Assembly (NCBI RefSeq): GCF_040807025.1
Contig: NC_090943.1
Location: 2,501-66,500, forward strand
Source: Struthio camelus
Lineage: Eukaryota > Chordata > Aves > Struthioniformes > Struthionidae
Length of the DNA stretch: 64,000 nt
Direction: 5' to 3'
A program made the position numbers and the translations under genes. Positions 10,313-24,400 of the stretch are shown here, one piece after another; within the stretch, counting starts at the first letter, position 1; each line of letters starts with the position of its first letter. A model generated the notes under the pieces. The model saw only the letters and a list, made by a program, of their open reading frames with translations, was not told the DNA's origin and made no database searches.

Positions 10313-12599
10313 TTGCAAATCTGCAACAACACAATGCCCCTTTTCACGGGCGGCACAGCAGATACAATCCCTTTGCACAACACTGAGCGCTGAGGCCAGT
10401 CCCAAAGCCTACAGATGACTACTGTGCTAGCCCTGCAAACTCGTCCTTTGTGCTCCAGGAACACAAAGGACAAGAGCAACAGCAACACCTAAACAAAAGA
10501 CAGGACACCTACAACACACAACATACAGCACACAACAACACAGACACAGGCTGGAGGTGCCCAGCCCCAAGCACAACCCCACGGCCTTGACCTCACCGAA
10601 AACAATCATCCTAAAGCAATACACTCATGGTCAGCAAACACACACACACACCCCTACCCCCAGGACAAGCCAACCCTTGACCCCTCCACTTAGCTTGGGC
10701 ACTGCTGTGCATCACTGTCCATCCTCAACAGCCAGCCTCGATGCCAGGCACCTCCTCTCTGATCTGCCTTCAGTCACAAACCTTCACCCTCATCACCTGC
10801 CAAAACAGAGCACAAGCTGTCACCCGCACACCACGCAGCACCAAACTCTTCCTCCAAAAACACCCTCCTCCCAAACACCACGGTCCCTCCGCTTACCTGT
10901 GCCCCGTCCAAACCCCAACATCGTGGCCGGGCGGACACCCGCAACACCTGGGAAAGGCAACACAACACAGTTACTCTTCCGCCAGAAAACGCCCAATAGC
11001 CCTACAACAAAGAACTCACCGTTCCACTCACCCCAAATCCTCTGGCAAAAGGCCCCCCCACAGCACCTGAAAAAAAGCACAACAGAAGACATCACCAAGA
11101 ACCAGTCCAACACCCCCCAGTCACAGAATAAAGCGCTCAATGACAAGCTGCCCCTCACACCTGCTCAGCCTCCGTCTCGGCACTCAGCTTCTCTACGCCA
11201 CCACTTCACGCAATGCCTGCAAAAACACAGAAAACACCACACCTTGAGGGCATGCCCACAAAACCAAAGTCCTTCAGCACCCACCCTTTCCTCCCACACC
11301 TTCACCTGTGCCGCTCCACTCTGCACGCTGCCATTGCTAAAAATCCACAGGCAAGGCACCTCCAGCCCCAAACAAACGTGCACACACAAACAGCAGACAC
11401 AAACACAGCAGAAAGCCCTAGGCACAAAGAACAATTCTCACACATAAGACCCTGCCGGGCACAAAGCCCTATGACACCACAACCGTGCAGCTTCAAAGCT
11501 CAGGAAAAGCCCACGAAAGAGTCAAACACCATGGCCTGGGATGGAAAGGGGCCAGCAAAGCCAAGACCATCACTGGACAAGAGGCCAGCCAGAAAGAAGC
11601 AAGGCCATGATCACACAGGGAAGAAAACCCTGAAAGGGAGCCCCAAAGGCGAAGAAGCGCGGCCGCCCGAGGCCGGCCACAGATGCTACGATGCAAATCT
11701 GGCACGACACAACGCCCCTTTTCACGGGCAGCACAGGAGGAGATGCAAACCCTTCGCACAACACTGAGTGCTCAGGCCACTCCAAAAACCTGCAGACGCC
11801 TACCGTGCTAGCCCTGCAAAGTCTGCATCGTGCTCCATGAGCACAAAGGACAAGAGCAACATCAACACCTCAGCAAAACACAGGACACCTACAACACACA
11901 CCAAACACAGCACACAACAACACAGATACAGGCTGGAGCTGCCCGGCCTAGCACACCCCCCTCTCCCTCTGCCTCACACACAGCACTCATCCTCAGGAGG
12001 ACTCTACACTGTAATGACTGGCAGCACACGCACACACACACACCCCAAGACAAGCCAACACGCTTGGCCCTCCCAACTTAGCTCGGGCACTGCTGCGCCG
12101 TCCTCAAGAACCAGCCTCAATGCCAGGCACATCCGTTCTGCTCTTCCTTCAGTCACAAACCTTCGCCTTCACCACCTGCCAAAACACAACACAAGTGGTC
12201 ACCTGCGCGCCAGATGTCTCCAGCCTCTTCACCAAAAACACCCTCCTCCCAAACACCACGGTCCCTCCCCTCACCTGCATCCTGTCCAAACTCCAGCATT
12301 GTGGCTGGGCGGACACCTGCGGCACCTAGGAAAGGCAACACAGTTACTATTCTGCCAGGCAACGCCCAACAGCCCTACAACAAAGGACACACCTTTCTAC
12401 TGCAGCTCACACCCTCAGCCACCCCAGAAAAGGCCCACACAGCACCTGAAAAAGCACAACAAAAGACATCACAGAGAAGCAGCCCAGCACCAGCCCCACG
12501 GCACAGTAGAGCCCTGACCCAAACAGCTCCCCCTCTTACCTGCTCAGCCTCCGTCTCAGCGCTTGGCTTCACCACACCACAACTGCACCCAATGCAAAA

Positions 12600-13330
12600 A
12601 AAACTAGGGTACAAAACTAGGAAAAAATGTTTTCCCTGAACCCCTCCTGTCTCTTCTTTTCTGCAGTCCTGCAGAACAACAAACAATTCCCCAACTCTCA
12701 TCATCTCAGAAGAGCCCAGTGAAGAAGCTGCATCCCTTCCGCAATAAACTCAAAAACACCAGAAAACAACAGTGACCGTCAACAAAAGATACAACAGGAT
12801 ATTCAGAAGCCCTTTTTCAGCCCAAACAACCCACACCGACATGCTACCCAAGAAAAACCCTATCTCCTACAAACACTTCCCTCTCATAATCACAGCTCCA
12901 GCTCAAGCTGCCTCATTGCTCTTCTATTGTTCAATGCCCTTCACATCTCCAAGCGTACAAATAGGTCTTCCAGGATAGTTGTACATCCTCAAATGCAGTT
13001 ATTTGCTAAGCCCATTACAAACTACCACTCCCACAGCAGATCAAAGGCAGAATGAACTCAGGGAAGAGAGACCCCCACTTTATATAACCCTAGGCCCCAC
13101 CCACTTCCCTACCCAGAAACCCTTTGGAGGGGAGGGGCAAACAAACAGCAACCATAAATACATAGGGCTAGGCAGAAGCAATTCTTCTTCCACTCAGCAT
13201 CTAGAACAGAGAGGACAGAAGGGATAAAGAGACCTCTTCTATGAAATAGAACATCTGTTTTGTTACTGAGACTTCATATAGTATCTACATTATCAAGAGG
13301 TAGGTCATTAAACTCCTTTTTACCTTAACT
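12600..13330. other. Low-copy spacer between macrosatellite and satellite
   Basis: Ordinary-looking sequence. A TTTATATAA box lies at 13079-13087 followed by C-rich text, the only promoter-like hint. Nothing coding is recognised. Confidence 0.4.
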
Positions 13331-15400
13331 AACACAAGCCTTCAAATTAAAAACTACAAATGAGTTCTGGTTATACTTAGGAAAAAAACTACAACATTCC
13401 ACAGCGCCTACAAAGGGAATGCTATACCATAGTCCTCTAATGGGTTCAGGTCTGCATAGAATACAGCTGCTCTGGCACGGCAACATTTCCTGAAGGGCAA
13501 ACCAGGATATCAAAATGAACTCTGGGAACAAGCCCTCTGCTGTAATAGGAACACTTCCTAAGAGGAATGGGTCTTCTATAGTACCTAAAATGATGAGGAA
13601 AAAAAGTCAGTGGCTGGAATGACTAGTTGTCCAGGAGAATACTATATCTGTATCACTAACTGGAGAACTGACACAAGGAGATCTCAGGATGGCTCCAGAG
13701 GGCACAACAGGGATGCTAAGAGGGCAGAAAGACCAATGCAGCATTCTGGGGCACAACAAAGAATAATCCAGAATAAAATAAAGGGGCTCCTCACAAGTCT
13801 GCAGGACCAATGGAAGTCTATGCAACACAACAAAGCTCTACAGAGGACTCCAGATTGGATTACACATTTCCAATGGAGACTAGAGAACAATAAAAAAAAA
13901 AAAGCCAGTAGAGAATAACTAGAGTTTCCCCAAGGGGTCCAAGGGAAAACAAGGCTGCTAAGACCACTAGATGATGAACAGAGAGCACTGTTCAGAAAAG
14001 TTCTGAGGACACTACAACAATCTTAAAGGATTGACAGAGCCAAAAGATGGCTCTGGGAAAAAAGGAAAGCTGAAAGAGAACTCCAGAGTTCACTAGAGGG
14101 GTGCTAAAAAGCCTACACGACCAACAGAGGTCTGTGGGGAAAAGATAAAAGGCCAAAAAAGTGGGCGGGGGGGGGGAGGGGAGAAAAATTGAGAGCTGCT
14201 GAAAGGGCTGGAGGGCCAACACAGAGCTCCATGTTGCAACAAAACACTCCAGAAACATTTTGAGGCCACTACAGGGGTCCTAAATCAGTCTAGAGGATCA
14301 AGATACAGCTCTGAGAAATGAGGAAAGCCAAAAAGAGACTCCAGAGCACACTACAGGGGTTCTAAGGGGTCTACATGGCCAAAAAGAGAGTCTGAGGTGC
14401 AAGGAAGCCCTCAAGAGGAGTTCAGATGTGACTACATGGCTCAAGAGGGGTCTAGAGGGCCAGAAGACAGCTCTGGGGAACAAAGAAAGACAAAGAGAGG
14501 TCCCAAATACAAGACCAACAAGCACAAAAAACTTCTAGAGCACAATTACAGCCAAAAGAGGGTTCCACAACAGACTGCAGAGCTGCAAAGACAGCTGCAG
14601 GGCCAAATGAGGGCTCTATGATCCAACAAAGACCTCCAAAGGGCTTTGGGAGGGACTACATGACCTGGAAGTCCAAAACAAAGCTCGGTAGCACTAGGAA
14701 GGCTGGAAAAGGAGTGCATACACACTAGAAAGGTACTGAGGGGCCCAGGAAGCCAACATACGTTTGCAGGGAAAGATAAAAGAGGAAAGGCCACGCAAGA
14801 ACAGAGGACTGTCAACAGGGACAGAGAACTAACACATGGCTCTGGGAACCCAAAGGTCTCCAGAGGACTCCTGATGTGAACACAGGAGTTCTAAGAGCTC
14901 TGGGGAGCCCCAAAAGCGAAACCTTCCAGAGTAGTCCGGAGGGAACTAGACGGGTGGGCCTAACCGCAAAAAAGCCTCGGGGGAACACGAGAAACCTGCG
15001 GAGGGGTTCTGGAGGACCTACACAGTACCAAAGGGGTCTGGAGGACCAGAAGACCGCTCTGAGGTACAACAACTACAGCAAGACTGATTCAGAAGACACG
15101 AGAGGGCTTCTAAGGGCTCTCCATAGCCACAAAGAGACTCTGGGGAAGGAGGAGGAGCTCCGTAGGGATTCTGGGCCACCTAGACAGTTTCAGAGAGCTC
15201 AGCACAAGCAAAAGACAGCTCTGGGCAGCAAGGAAGAGCCAAAGAGTGGTGCGGAGTGCTCTACAGTGGTGCCAAGGAGCCTAGGGAGCCAAGATCCAGC
15301 TCTTGGGCATAGGGAAACCTGCCAGAGTAGTGCCGAGGGCACCAGAGGGGGCCCTCAAGGGTTTACATGGTCCAAAATCCCACTCTAAGGAAGGAGGAGG
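13330..15400. repeat. Satellite, diverged left edge
   Basis: Roughly 80-bp monomers containing GGCTCTGGGG(C/A)A, GGGTTCTGAGG, a GACTAGAG-like step and GGTCTAGAGGGCCAA recur with heavy divergence and indels. Divergence decreases toward 15.4 kb, where the homogeneous core begins. Confidence 0.75.
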
Positions 15401-18400
15401 AGCTGAGGAAGGGGTCTGGGCCACCTAGACAGTGCCTAAGGGGTCCGGAGAGCCAAAACAGTGCTGTGGTCTCCCCAGGGGCTCTGAGGTGGATAGAGCA
15501 GTGCTAAGAGCTGTGGGGGGCACCTACACAGCTCTGGGGCACGCCAAAGGTCTCCCCAGGGGCTCTGAGGTGGAGAGAGCAGTGCTAAGAGCTGTGGGGG
15601 GGCCGAAGACAGCTCTGGGGCACAGGGAAACCTGCCAGAGTAGTCCCGAGGGCAGCAGAGGGGGCCCTCAAGGCGTGTGCCTAGCCAAAAGACCACTCTG
15701 GGGAAGAAGGAGGAGCTGAGGAGGGGGTCTGGGCCACCTAGACAGTGCCTAAGGGGTCCAGAGGGCCCGAAGACAGCTCTGGGGCACCCCAAAGGTCTCC
15801 CCAGGGGCTCTGAGGTGGATAGAGCAGTGCTAAGAGCTGTGGGGGGGCCGAAGACAGATCTGGGGCACAGGGAAACCTGCCAGAGTAGTCCCGAGGGCAC
15901 CAGAGGGGACCCTCAAGGCGTGTGCCTAGCCAAAAGACATCTCTGGGGAAGAAGGAGGAGCTGAGGAGGGGGTCTCGGCCACCTAGACAGTGCCTAAGGG
16001 GTCTGGAGGGCCAAATGAGTGCTCTGGGGCACCCCAAAGGTCTGCCCAGGGGCTCTGAGGTGGATAGAGCAGTGCTAAGAGCTGTGGGGGGCACCTACAC
16101 AGCTCTGGGGCAGAGGGAAACCTGCCAGAGTAGTCCCGAGGGCACCAGAGGGGACCCTCAAGGCGTGTGCCAGGACAAAAGACCACTCTGGGGACGGAGG
16201 AGGTGCTGAGGAGGGGGTCTGGGCCACCTAGACAGTGCCTAAGGGGTCCGGAGGGCCAAAACAGTGCTGTGGTCTCCCCAGGGCTCTGAGCTGGATAGAG
16301 CAGTGCTAAGAGCTCTGGGGGGCACCTACACAGCTCTGGGGCACAGGAAAACCTGCCAGAGTAGTCCCGAGGGCACCAGAGGGGGCCCTCAAGGCGTGTG
16401 CCTAGCCAAAAGGCAACTCTGGGGAAGGAGGAGGAGCTGAGGAGGGGCTCTGGGCCACCTAGACAGTGCCTAAGGGGTCTGGGGGGGCCCGAAGACAGCT
16501 CTGGGGCACGCCAAAGGTCTCCCCAGGGGCTCTGAGGTAGATAGAGCAGTGCTAAGAGCTCTGGGGGGCACCTACACAGCTCTGGGGCAGAGGGAAACCT
16601 GCCAGAGTAGTCCCGAGGGCACCAGAGGGGGCCCTCAAAGCGTGTGCCTAGCCAAAAGACAACTCTGGGGAAGGAGGAGGAGCTGAGGAGGGGGTCTGGG
16701 CCACCTAGACAGTGCCTAAGGGGTCCGGAGAGCCAAAAGACACCTCTGGGGCACGCCAAAGGTCTCCGCAGCGGCTCTGAGGTGGAGAGAGCAGTGCTAA
16801 GAGCTGTGGGGGGCCTGAAGACAGCACTGGGGCACAGGGAAACCTGCCAGAGTAGTTCCGAGGGCAGCAGAGGGGACCCTCAAGGCGTGTGCCTAGCCAA
16901 AAGACAACTCTGGGGAAGGAGGAGGAGCTCAGGAGGGGCTCTGGGCCACCTAGACAGTGCCTAAGGGGTCTGGAGGGCAAAAAGACACCTCTGGGGAACC
17001 CCAAAGGTCTCCCCAGGGGCTCTGAGGTGGAGACAGCAGTGCTAAGAGCTCTGTGGGCCCCGAAGACAGCTCTGGGGCAGAGGGAAACCTGCCAGAGTAG
17101 TCCCGAGGGCACCAGAGGGGGCCCTCAAGGGTTTACATGACCCAAAACCCCACTCTAGGGAAGGAGGAGGAGCTGAGGAGGGGGTCTGGGCCACCTAGAC
17201 AGTGCCTAAGGGGTCCGGAGGGCCAAAAGAGTGCTGTGGGGCACCCCAAAAGTCTGCCCAGGGGCTCTGAGGTGGAGACAGCAGTGCTAAGAGTTCTGGG
17301 GGGCCCAAAGACAGCTCTGGGGCACAGGGAAACCTGCCAAAGTAGTCCCGAGGGCAGCAGAGGGGGCCCTCAAGGCGTGTGCCTAGCTAAAAGACCACTC
17401 TGGGGAAGGAGGAGGAGCTGAGGAGGGGCTCTGGGCCACCTAGACAGTGCCTAAGGGATCTGGGGGGCCAAAAAACAGCTCTGGGGCACAACGAGTACTG
17501 CAATTGTAGTTCAGAAGTCACGAGAGGGCTTCTAAGGGCTCTGCATGGCCACAAAGAGACTCTGGGGAAGGAGGAGGAGCTCAGGAGGGGGTCTGGGCCA
17601 CCTAGACCGTTCCTGAGGGCTCAGCATGAGCAAGGGACAGCTCTGGCTATCAAGGAAGAGCCAGAGAGTGCTGTGGAGTACTCTAGAGCAGTGCGAAGGG
17701 GCCTAGGGAGCCAAGATCCAGCTCTGGGGCACAGGGAAACCTGCCAGAGTAGTGCCGAGGGCCCCAGAGGGGGCCCTCAAGGGTTTACATGGCCCAAAAC
17801 CCCATTCTGGGGAAGGGGGAGGAGCTGAGGAGGGGTCTGGGCCACCTAGACAGTGCCTAAGGGGTCTGGAGAGCCAAAAGACAGCTCTGGGGCACGCCAA
17901 AGGTCTCCCCAGGGGCTCTGAGGTGGAGAGAGCAGTGCTAAGAGCTGTGGGGGGGCCGAAGACAGCTCTGGGGCAGAGGGAAACCTGCCAGAGTAGTCCC
18001 GAGGGCACCAGAGGGGACCCTCAAGGCGTGTGCCAGGACAAAAGGAGACTCTGGGGGAAAAGGAAGACCTCTGGAGGGGGTCTGGGCCACCTAGACCGTT
18101 CCTGAGGGCTCGGCACGAGCAAGGGACAGCTCTGGGCAGCAAGGAAGAGCCAAAGAGTGGTGCGGAGCCCTCTAGAGCAGTGTGAAGGGGCCTAGGGAGC
18201 CAAGATCCAGCTCTGGGGCACAGGGACACCTGCCAGAGTAGTGCCGAGGGCCCCAGAGGGGGCCCTCAAGGCGTGTGCCTAGCCAAAAGACAACTCTGGG
18301 GAAGGAGGAGGAGCTGAGGACGGCGTCTGGGCCACCTAGACAGTGCCTAAGGGGTCCGGAGGGCCAAAACAGTGCTGTGGTCTCCCCAGGGGCTCTGAGC

Positions 18401-21400
18401 TGGATAGAGCAGTGCTAAGAGCTGTGGGGGGCACCTACACAGCTCTGGGGCACAGGGAAACCTGCCAGAGTAGTCCTGAGGTCACCAGAGGGGGCCCTCA
18501 AGGGTTTACATGACCCAAAACCCCACTCTAGGGAAGGAGGAGGAGCTGAGGAGGGGGTCTGGGCCACCTAGACAGTGCCTAAGGGGTCCGGAGGGCCAAA
18601 AGAGTGCTGTGGGGCACCCCAAAAGTCTGCCCAGGGGCTCTGAGGTGGAGACAGCAGTGCTAAGAGTTCTGGGGGGCCCGAAGACAGCTCTGGGGCACAG
18701 GGAAACCTGCCAAAGTAGTCCCGAGGGCAGCAGAGGGGGCCCTCAAGGCGTGTGCCTAGCTAAAAGACCACTCTGGGGAAGGAGGAGGAGCTCAGGAGGG
18801 GATCTGGGCCACCTAGACAGTGCCTAAGGGATCTGGGGGGCCAAAAAACAGCTCTGGGGCACAACGAGTACTGCAATTGCAGTTCAGAAGTCACGAGAGG
18901 GCTTCTAAGGGCTCTGCATGGCCACAAAGAGACTCTGGGGAAGGAGGAGGAGCTCAGGAGGGGGTCTGGGCCACCTAGACCGTTCCTGAGGGCTCAGAAC
19001 GAGCAAGAGCCAGCTCTGGCTAGCAAGGAAGAGCCAGAGAGTGCTGTGGAGTACTCTAGAGCAGTGCGAAGGGGCCTAGGGAGCCAAGATCCAGCTCTGG
19101 GCACAGGGAAACCTGCCAGAGTAGTGCCGAGGGCCCCAGAGGGGGCCCTTAAGGGTTTACATGGCCCAAAACCCCACTCTAGGGAAGGAGGAGGAGCTGA
19201 GGAAGGGGTCTGGGCCACCTAGACAGTGCCTAAGGGGTCTGGAGAGCCAAAAGACACCTCTGGGGCACGCCAAAGGTCTGCCCAGGGGCTCTGAGGTGGA
19301 GAGAGCAGTGCTAAGAGCTGTGGGGGGGCCGAAGACAGCTCTGGGGCACAGGGAAACCTGCCAGAGTAGTCCCGAGGGCACCAGAGGGGACCCTCAAGGC
19401 GTGTGCCAGGACAAAAGGAGACTCTGGGGGAAAAGGAAGACCTCTGGAGGGGGTCTGGGCCACCTAGACCTTTCCTGAGGGCTCGGCACGAGCAAGGGAC
19501 AGCTCTGGGCAGCAAGGAAGAGCCAAAGAGTGGTGCGGAGCCCTCTAGAGCAGTGCGAAGGGGCCTAGGGAGCCAAGATCCAGCTCTGGGGCACAGGGAC
19601 ACCTGCCACAGTAGTGCCGAGGGCACCAGAGGGGGCCCTCAAGGCGTGTGCCTAGCCAAAAGACAACTCTGGGGAAGGAGGAGGAGCTGAGGACGGCGTC
19701 TGGGCCACCTAGACAGTGCCTAAGGGGTCCGGAGGGCCAAAACAGTGCTGTGGTCTCCCCAGGGGCTCTGAGCTGGATAGAGCAGTGCTAAGAGCTGTGG
19801 GGGGCACCTACACAGCTCTGGGGCACAGGGAAACCTGCCAGAGTAGTCCTGAGGTCACCAGAGGGGGCCCTCAAGGGTTTACATGACCCAAAACCCCACT
19901 CTAGGGAAGGAGGAGGAGCTGAGGAGGGGGTCTGGGCCACCTAGACAGTGCCTAAGGGGTCCGGAGGGCCAAAAGAGTGCTGTGGGGCACCCCAAAAGTC
20001 TGCCCAGGGGCTCTGAGGTGGAGACAGCAGTGCTAAGAGTTCTGGGGGGCCCGAAGACAGCTCTGGGGCACAGGGAAACCTGCCAAAGTAGTCCCGAGGG
20101 CAGCAGAGGGGGCCCTCAAGGCGTGTGCCTAGCTAAAAGACCACTCTGGGGAAGGAGGAGGAGCTGAGGAGGGGCTCTGGGCCACCTAGACAGTGCCTAA
20201 GGGATCTGGGGGGCCAAAAAACAGCTCTGGGGCACAACGAGTACTGCAATTGTAGTTCAGAAGTCACGAGAGGGCTTCTAAGGGCTCTGCATGGCCACAA
20301 AGAGACTCTGGGGAAGGAGGAGGAGCTCAGGAGGGGGTCTGGGCCACCTAGACCTTTCCTGAGGGCTCGGCACGAGCAAGGGACAGCTCTGGCTAGCAAG
20401 GAAGAGCCAGAGAGTGCTGTGGAGTACTCTAGAGCAGTGCGAAGGGGCCTAGGGAGCCAAGATCCAGCTCTGGGGCACAGGGACACCTGCCAGAGTAGTG
20501 CCGAGGGCCCCAGAGGGGGCCCTCGAGGGTTTACATGGCCCAAAACCCCACTCTAGGGAAGGGGGAGGAGCTGAGGAAGGGGTCTGGGCCACCTAGACAG
20601 TGCCTAAGGGGTCTGGAGAGCCAAAAGACTGCTCTGGGGCACGCCAAAGGTCTCCGCAGGGGCTCTGAGGTGGAGAGAGCAGTGCTAAGAGCTGTGGGGG
20701 GGCCGAAGACAGCTCTGGGGCAGAGGGAAACCTGCCAGAGTATTCCCGAGGGCACCAGAGGGGACCCTCAAGGCGTGTGCCAGGACAAAAGGAGACTCTG
20801 GGGGAAAAGGAAGACCTCTGGAGGGGGTCTGGGCCACCTAGACCTTTCCTGAGGGCTCGGCACGAGCAAGGGACAGCTCTGGGCAGCAAGGAAGAGCCAA
20901 AGAGTGGTGCGGAGCCCTCTAGAGCAGTGTGAAGGGGCCTAGGGAGCCAAGATCCAGCTCTGGGGCACAGGGACACCTGCCAGAGTAGTGCCGAGGGCCC
21001 CAGAGGGGGCCCTCAAGGCGTGTGCCTAGCCAAAAGACAACTCTGGGGAAGGAGGAGGAGCTGAGGACGGCGTCTGGGCCACCTAGACAGTGCCTAAGGG
21101 GTCCGGAGGGCCAAAACAGTGCTGTGGTCTCCCCAGGGGCTCTGAGCTGGATAGAGCAGTGCTAAGAGCTGTGGGGGGCACCTACACAGCTCTGGGGCAC
21201 AGGGAAACCTGCCAGAGTAGTCCTGAGGTCACCAGAGGGGGCCCTCAAGGGTTTACATGACCCAAAACCCCACTCTAGGGAAGGAGGAGGAGCTGAGGAG
21301 GGGGTCTGGGCCACCTAGACAGTGCCTAAGGGGTCCGGAGGGCCAAAAGAGTGCTGTGGGGCACCCCAAAAGTCTGCCCAGGGGCTCTGAGGTGGAGACA

Positions 21401-24400
21401 GCAGTGCTAAGAGTTCTGGGGGGCCCGAAGACAGCTCTGGGGCACAGGGAAACCTGCCAAAGTAGTCCCGAGGGCAGCAGAGGGGGCCCTCAAGGCGTGT
21501 GCCTAGCTAAAAGACCACTCTGGGGAAGGAGGAGGAGCTCAGGAGGGGATCTGGGCCACCTAGACAGTGCCTAAGGGATCTGGGGGGCCAAAAAACAGCT
21601 CTGGGGCACAACGAGTACTGCAATTGTAGTTCAGAAGTCACGAGAGGGCTTCTAAGGGCTCTGCATGGCCACAAAGAGACTCTGGGGAAGGAGGAGGAGC
21701 TCAGGAGGGGGTCTGGGCCACCTAGACCGTTCCTGAGGGCTCAGCACGAGCAAGAGCCAGCTCTGGCTAGCAAGGAAGAGCCAGAGAGTGCTGTGGAGTA
21801 CTCTAGAGCAGTGCGAAGGGGCCTAGGGAGCCAAGATCCAGCTCTGGGGCACAGGGAAACCTGCCAGAGTAGTCCCGAGGGCCCCAGAGGGGGCCCTTAA
21901 GGGTTTACATGGCCCAAAACCCCACTCTAGGGAAGGGGGAGGAGCTGAGGAAGGGGTCTGGGCCACCTAGACAGTGCCTAAGGGGTCTGGAGAGCCAAAA
22001 GACAGCTCTGGGGCACGCCAAAGGTCTCCCCAGGGGCTCTGAGGTGGAGAGAGCAGTGCTAAGAGCTGTGGGGGGGCCGAAGACAGCTCTGGGGCAGAGG
22101 GAAACCTGCCAGAGTATTCCCGAGGGCACCAGAGGGGACCCTCAAGGCGTGTGCCAGGCCAAAAGGAGACTCTGGGGGAAAAGGAAGACCTCTGGAGGGG
22201 GTCTGGGCCACCTAGACCTTTCCTGAGGGCTCGGCACGAGCAAGGGACAGCTCTGGGCAGCAAGGAAGAGCCAAAGAGTGGTGCGGAGCCCTCTAGAGCA
22301 GTGTGAAGGGGCCTAGGGAGCCAAGATCCAGCTCTGGGGCACAGGGACACCTGCCAGAGTAGTGCCGAGGGCACCAGAGGGGGCCCTCAAGGCGTGTGCC
22401 TAGCCAAAAGACCACTCTGGGGAAGGAGGAGGAGCTGAGGAGGGGCTCTGGGCCACCTAGACAGTGCCTAAGGGGTCTGGAGGGCAAAAAGACAGCTCTG
22501 GGGCATGCCAAAGGTCTCCCCAGGGGCTCTGAGGTGGAGAGAGCAGTGCTAACAGTTCTGGGGGGCACCTACACAGCTCTGGGGCAGAGGGAAACCTGCC
22601 AAAGTAGTGCCGAGGGCAGCAGAGGGGGCCCTCGAGGCGTGTGCCTAGCCAAAAGGCAACTCTGGGGAAGGAGGAGGAGCTGAGGAGGGCTCTGGGCCAC
22701 CTAGACAGTGCCTAAGGGGTCCGGAGAGCCAAAAGACAGCTCTGGGACACAACGAGTACTGCAATTGTAGTTCAGAAGTCACGAGAGGGCTTCTAAGGGC
22801 TCTGCATGGCCACAAAGAGACTCTGGGGAAGGAGGAGGAGCTCAGGAGGGGGTCTGGGCCACCTAGACCTTGCCTGAGGGCTCAGCACGAGCAAGAGACA
22901 GCTCTGGCTAGCAAGGAAGAGCCAAAGAGTGCTGCGGAGTGCTCTAGAGAGTTGCGAAGGGGCCTAGGGAGCCAAGATCCAGCTCTGGGGCACAGGGAAA
23001 CCTGCCAGAGTAGTGCCGAGGGCCCCAGAGGGGGCCCTCAAGGCGTGTGCCTAGCCAAAAGACAACTCTGGGGAAGGAGGAGGAGCTCAGGAGGGGCTCT
23101 GGGCCACCTAGACAGTGCCTAAGGGGTCCGGAGAGCCAAAAGACAGCTCTGGGGCACGCCAAAGGTCTCCGCAGGGGCTCTGAGGTGGAGACAGCAGTGC
23201 TAAGAGCTGTGGGGGGCCCGAAGACAGCTCTGGGGCACAGGGAAACCTGCCAGAGTAGTCCCGAGGGCACCAGAGGGGGCCCTCAAGGCGTGTGCCTAGC
23301 CAAAAGACAACTCTGGGGAAGGAGGAGGAGCTGAGGAAGGGGTCTGGGCCACCTAGACAGTGCCTAAGGGGTCCGGAGGGCCAGAAGACAGCTCTGGGGC
23401 ACGCCAAAGGTCTCCGCAGGGGCTCTGAGGTGGATAGAGCAGTGCTAAGAGCTATGGGGGGCCCCAACACAGCTCTGGGGCAACCCAAAGGTCTCCGCAG
23501 GGGATCTGAGGTGGAGATAGCAGTGTTAAGAGCTCTGCGGGCCCCGAAGACAGCTCTGGGGCACAGGGAAACCTGCCAGAGTAGTGCCTAAGGGCCCCAG
23601 AGGGGGCCCTCAAGGGTTTACATGGCCGAAAACCCCATTCTGGGGAAGGAGGAGGAGCTGAGGAGGGGTCTGGGCCACCTAGACAGTGCCTAAGGGGTCC
23701 GGAGAGCCAAAAGACAGCTCTGGGGAACGCCAAAGGTCTCCGCAGGGGCTCTGAGGTGGATAGAGCAGTGCTAAGAGCTATGGGGGGCCCCAACACAGCT
23801 CTGGGGCACCCCAAAGGTCTCCCCAGGGGCTCTGAGGTGGAGAGAGCAGTGCTAAGAGCTGTGGGGGGCCCGAAGACAGCTCTGGGGCACAGGGAAACCT
23901 GCCAGAGTAGTCCCGAGGGCACCAGAGGGGGCCCTCAAGGCGCGTGCCAGGCCAAAAGGAGACTCTGGGGGAAAAGGAAGACCTCTGGAGGGGGTCTGGG
24001 CCACCTAGACCTTTCCTGAGGGCTCGGCACGAGCAAGGGACAGCTCTGGGCAGCAAGGAAGAGCCAAAGAGTGGTGCGGAGCCCTCTAGAACAGTGCGAA
24101 GGGGCCTAGGGAGCCAAGATCCAGCTCTGGGGCACAGGGAAACCTGCCAGAGTAGTCCCGAGGGCACCAGAGGGGGCCCTCAAGGGTTTACATGACCCAA
24201 AACCCCACTCTAGGGAAGGAGGAGGAGCTGAGGAGGGGTCTGGGCCACCTAGACAATGCCTAAGGGGTCTGGGGGGCCAAAAGACTGCTCTGGGGCACGC
24301 CAAAGGTCTCCGCAGGGGCTCTGAGGTGGAGAGAGCAGTGCTAAGAGCTGTGGGGGGGCCGAAGACAGCTCTGGGGCACAGGGAAACCTGCCAGAGTAGT

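Larger units (their letters stand above)
3690..12600. repeat. Five large tandem units (subtelomeric macrosatellite)
   Basis: The marker CCCTAGGCA(G/C)A recurs with its CTAG at 5813, 8031, 9928 and 11418, giving unit lengths of about 2,218, 1,897 and 1,490 bp, plus partial units at each end (from about 3,690 and to about 12,600). Every unit has the same order: a splice-site-bounded cassette series on the minus strand, then a short tandem repeat after the phrase AAAACCCTGAAAG, then AC-rich text with CA microsatellites. Units 1-3 are close to one another; units 4 and 5 are more diverged and shorter. Length differences come largely from the internal short repeats and lost cassettes. Confidence 0.85.
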
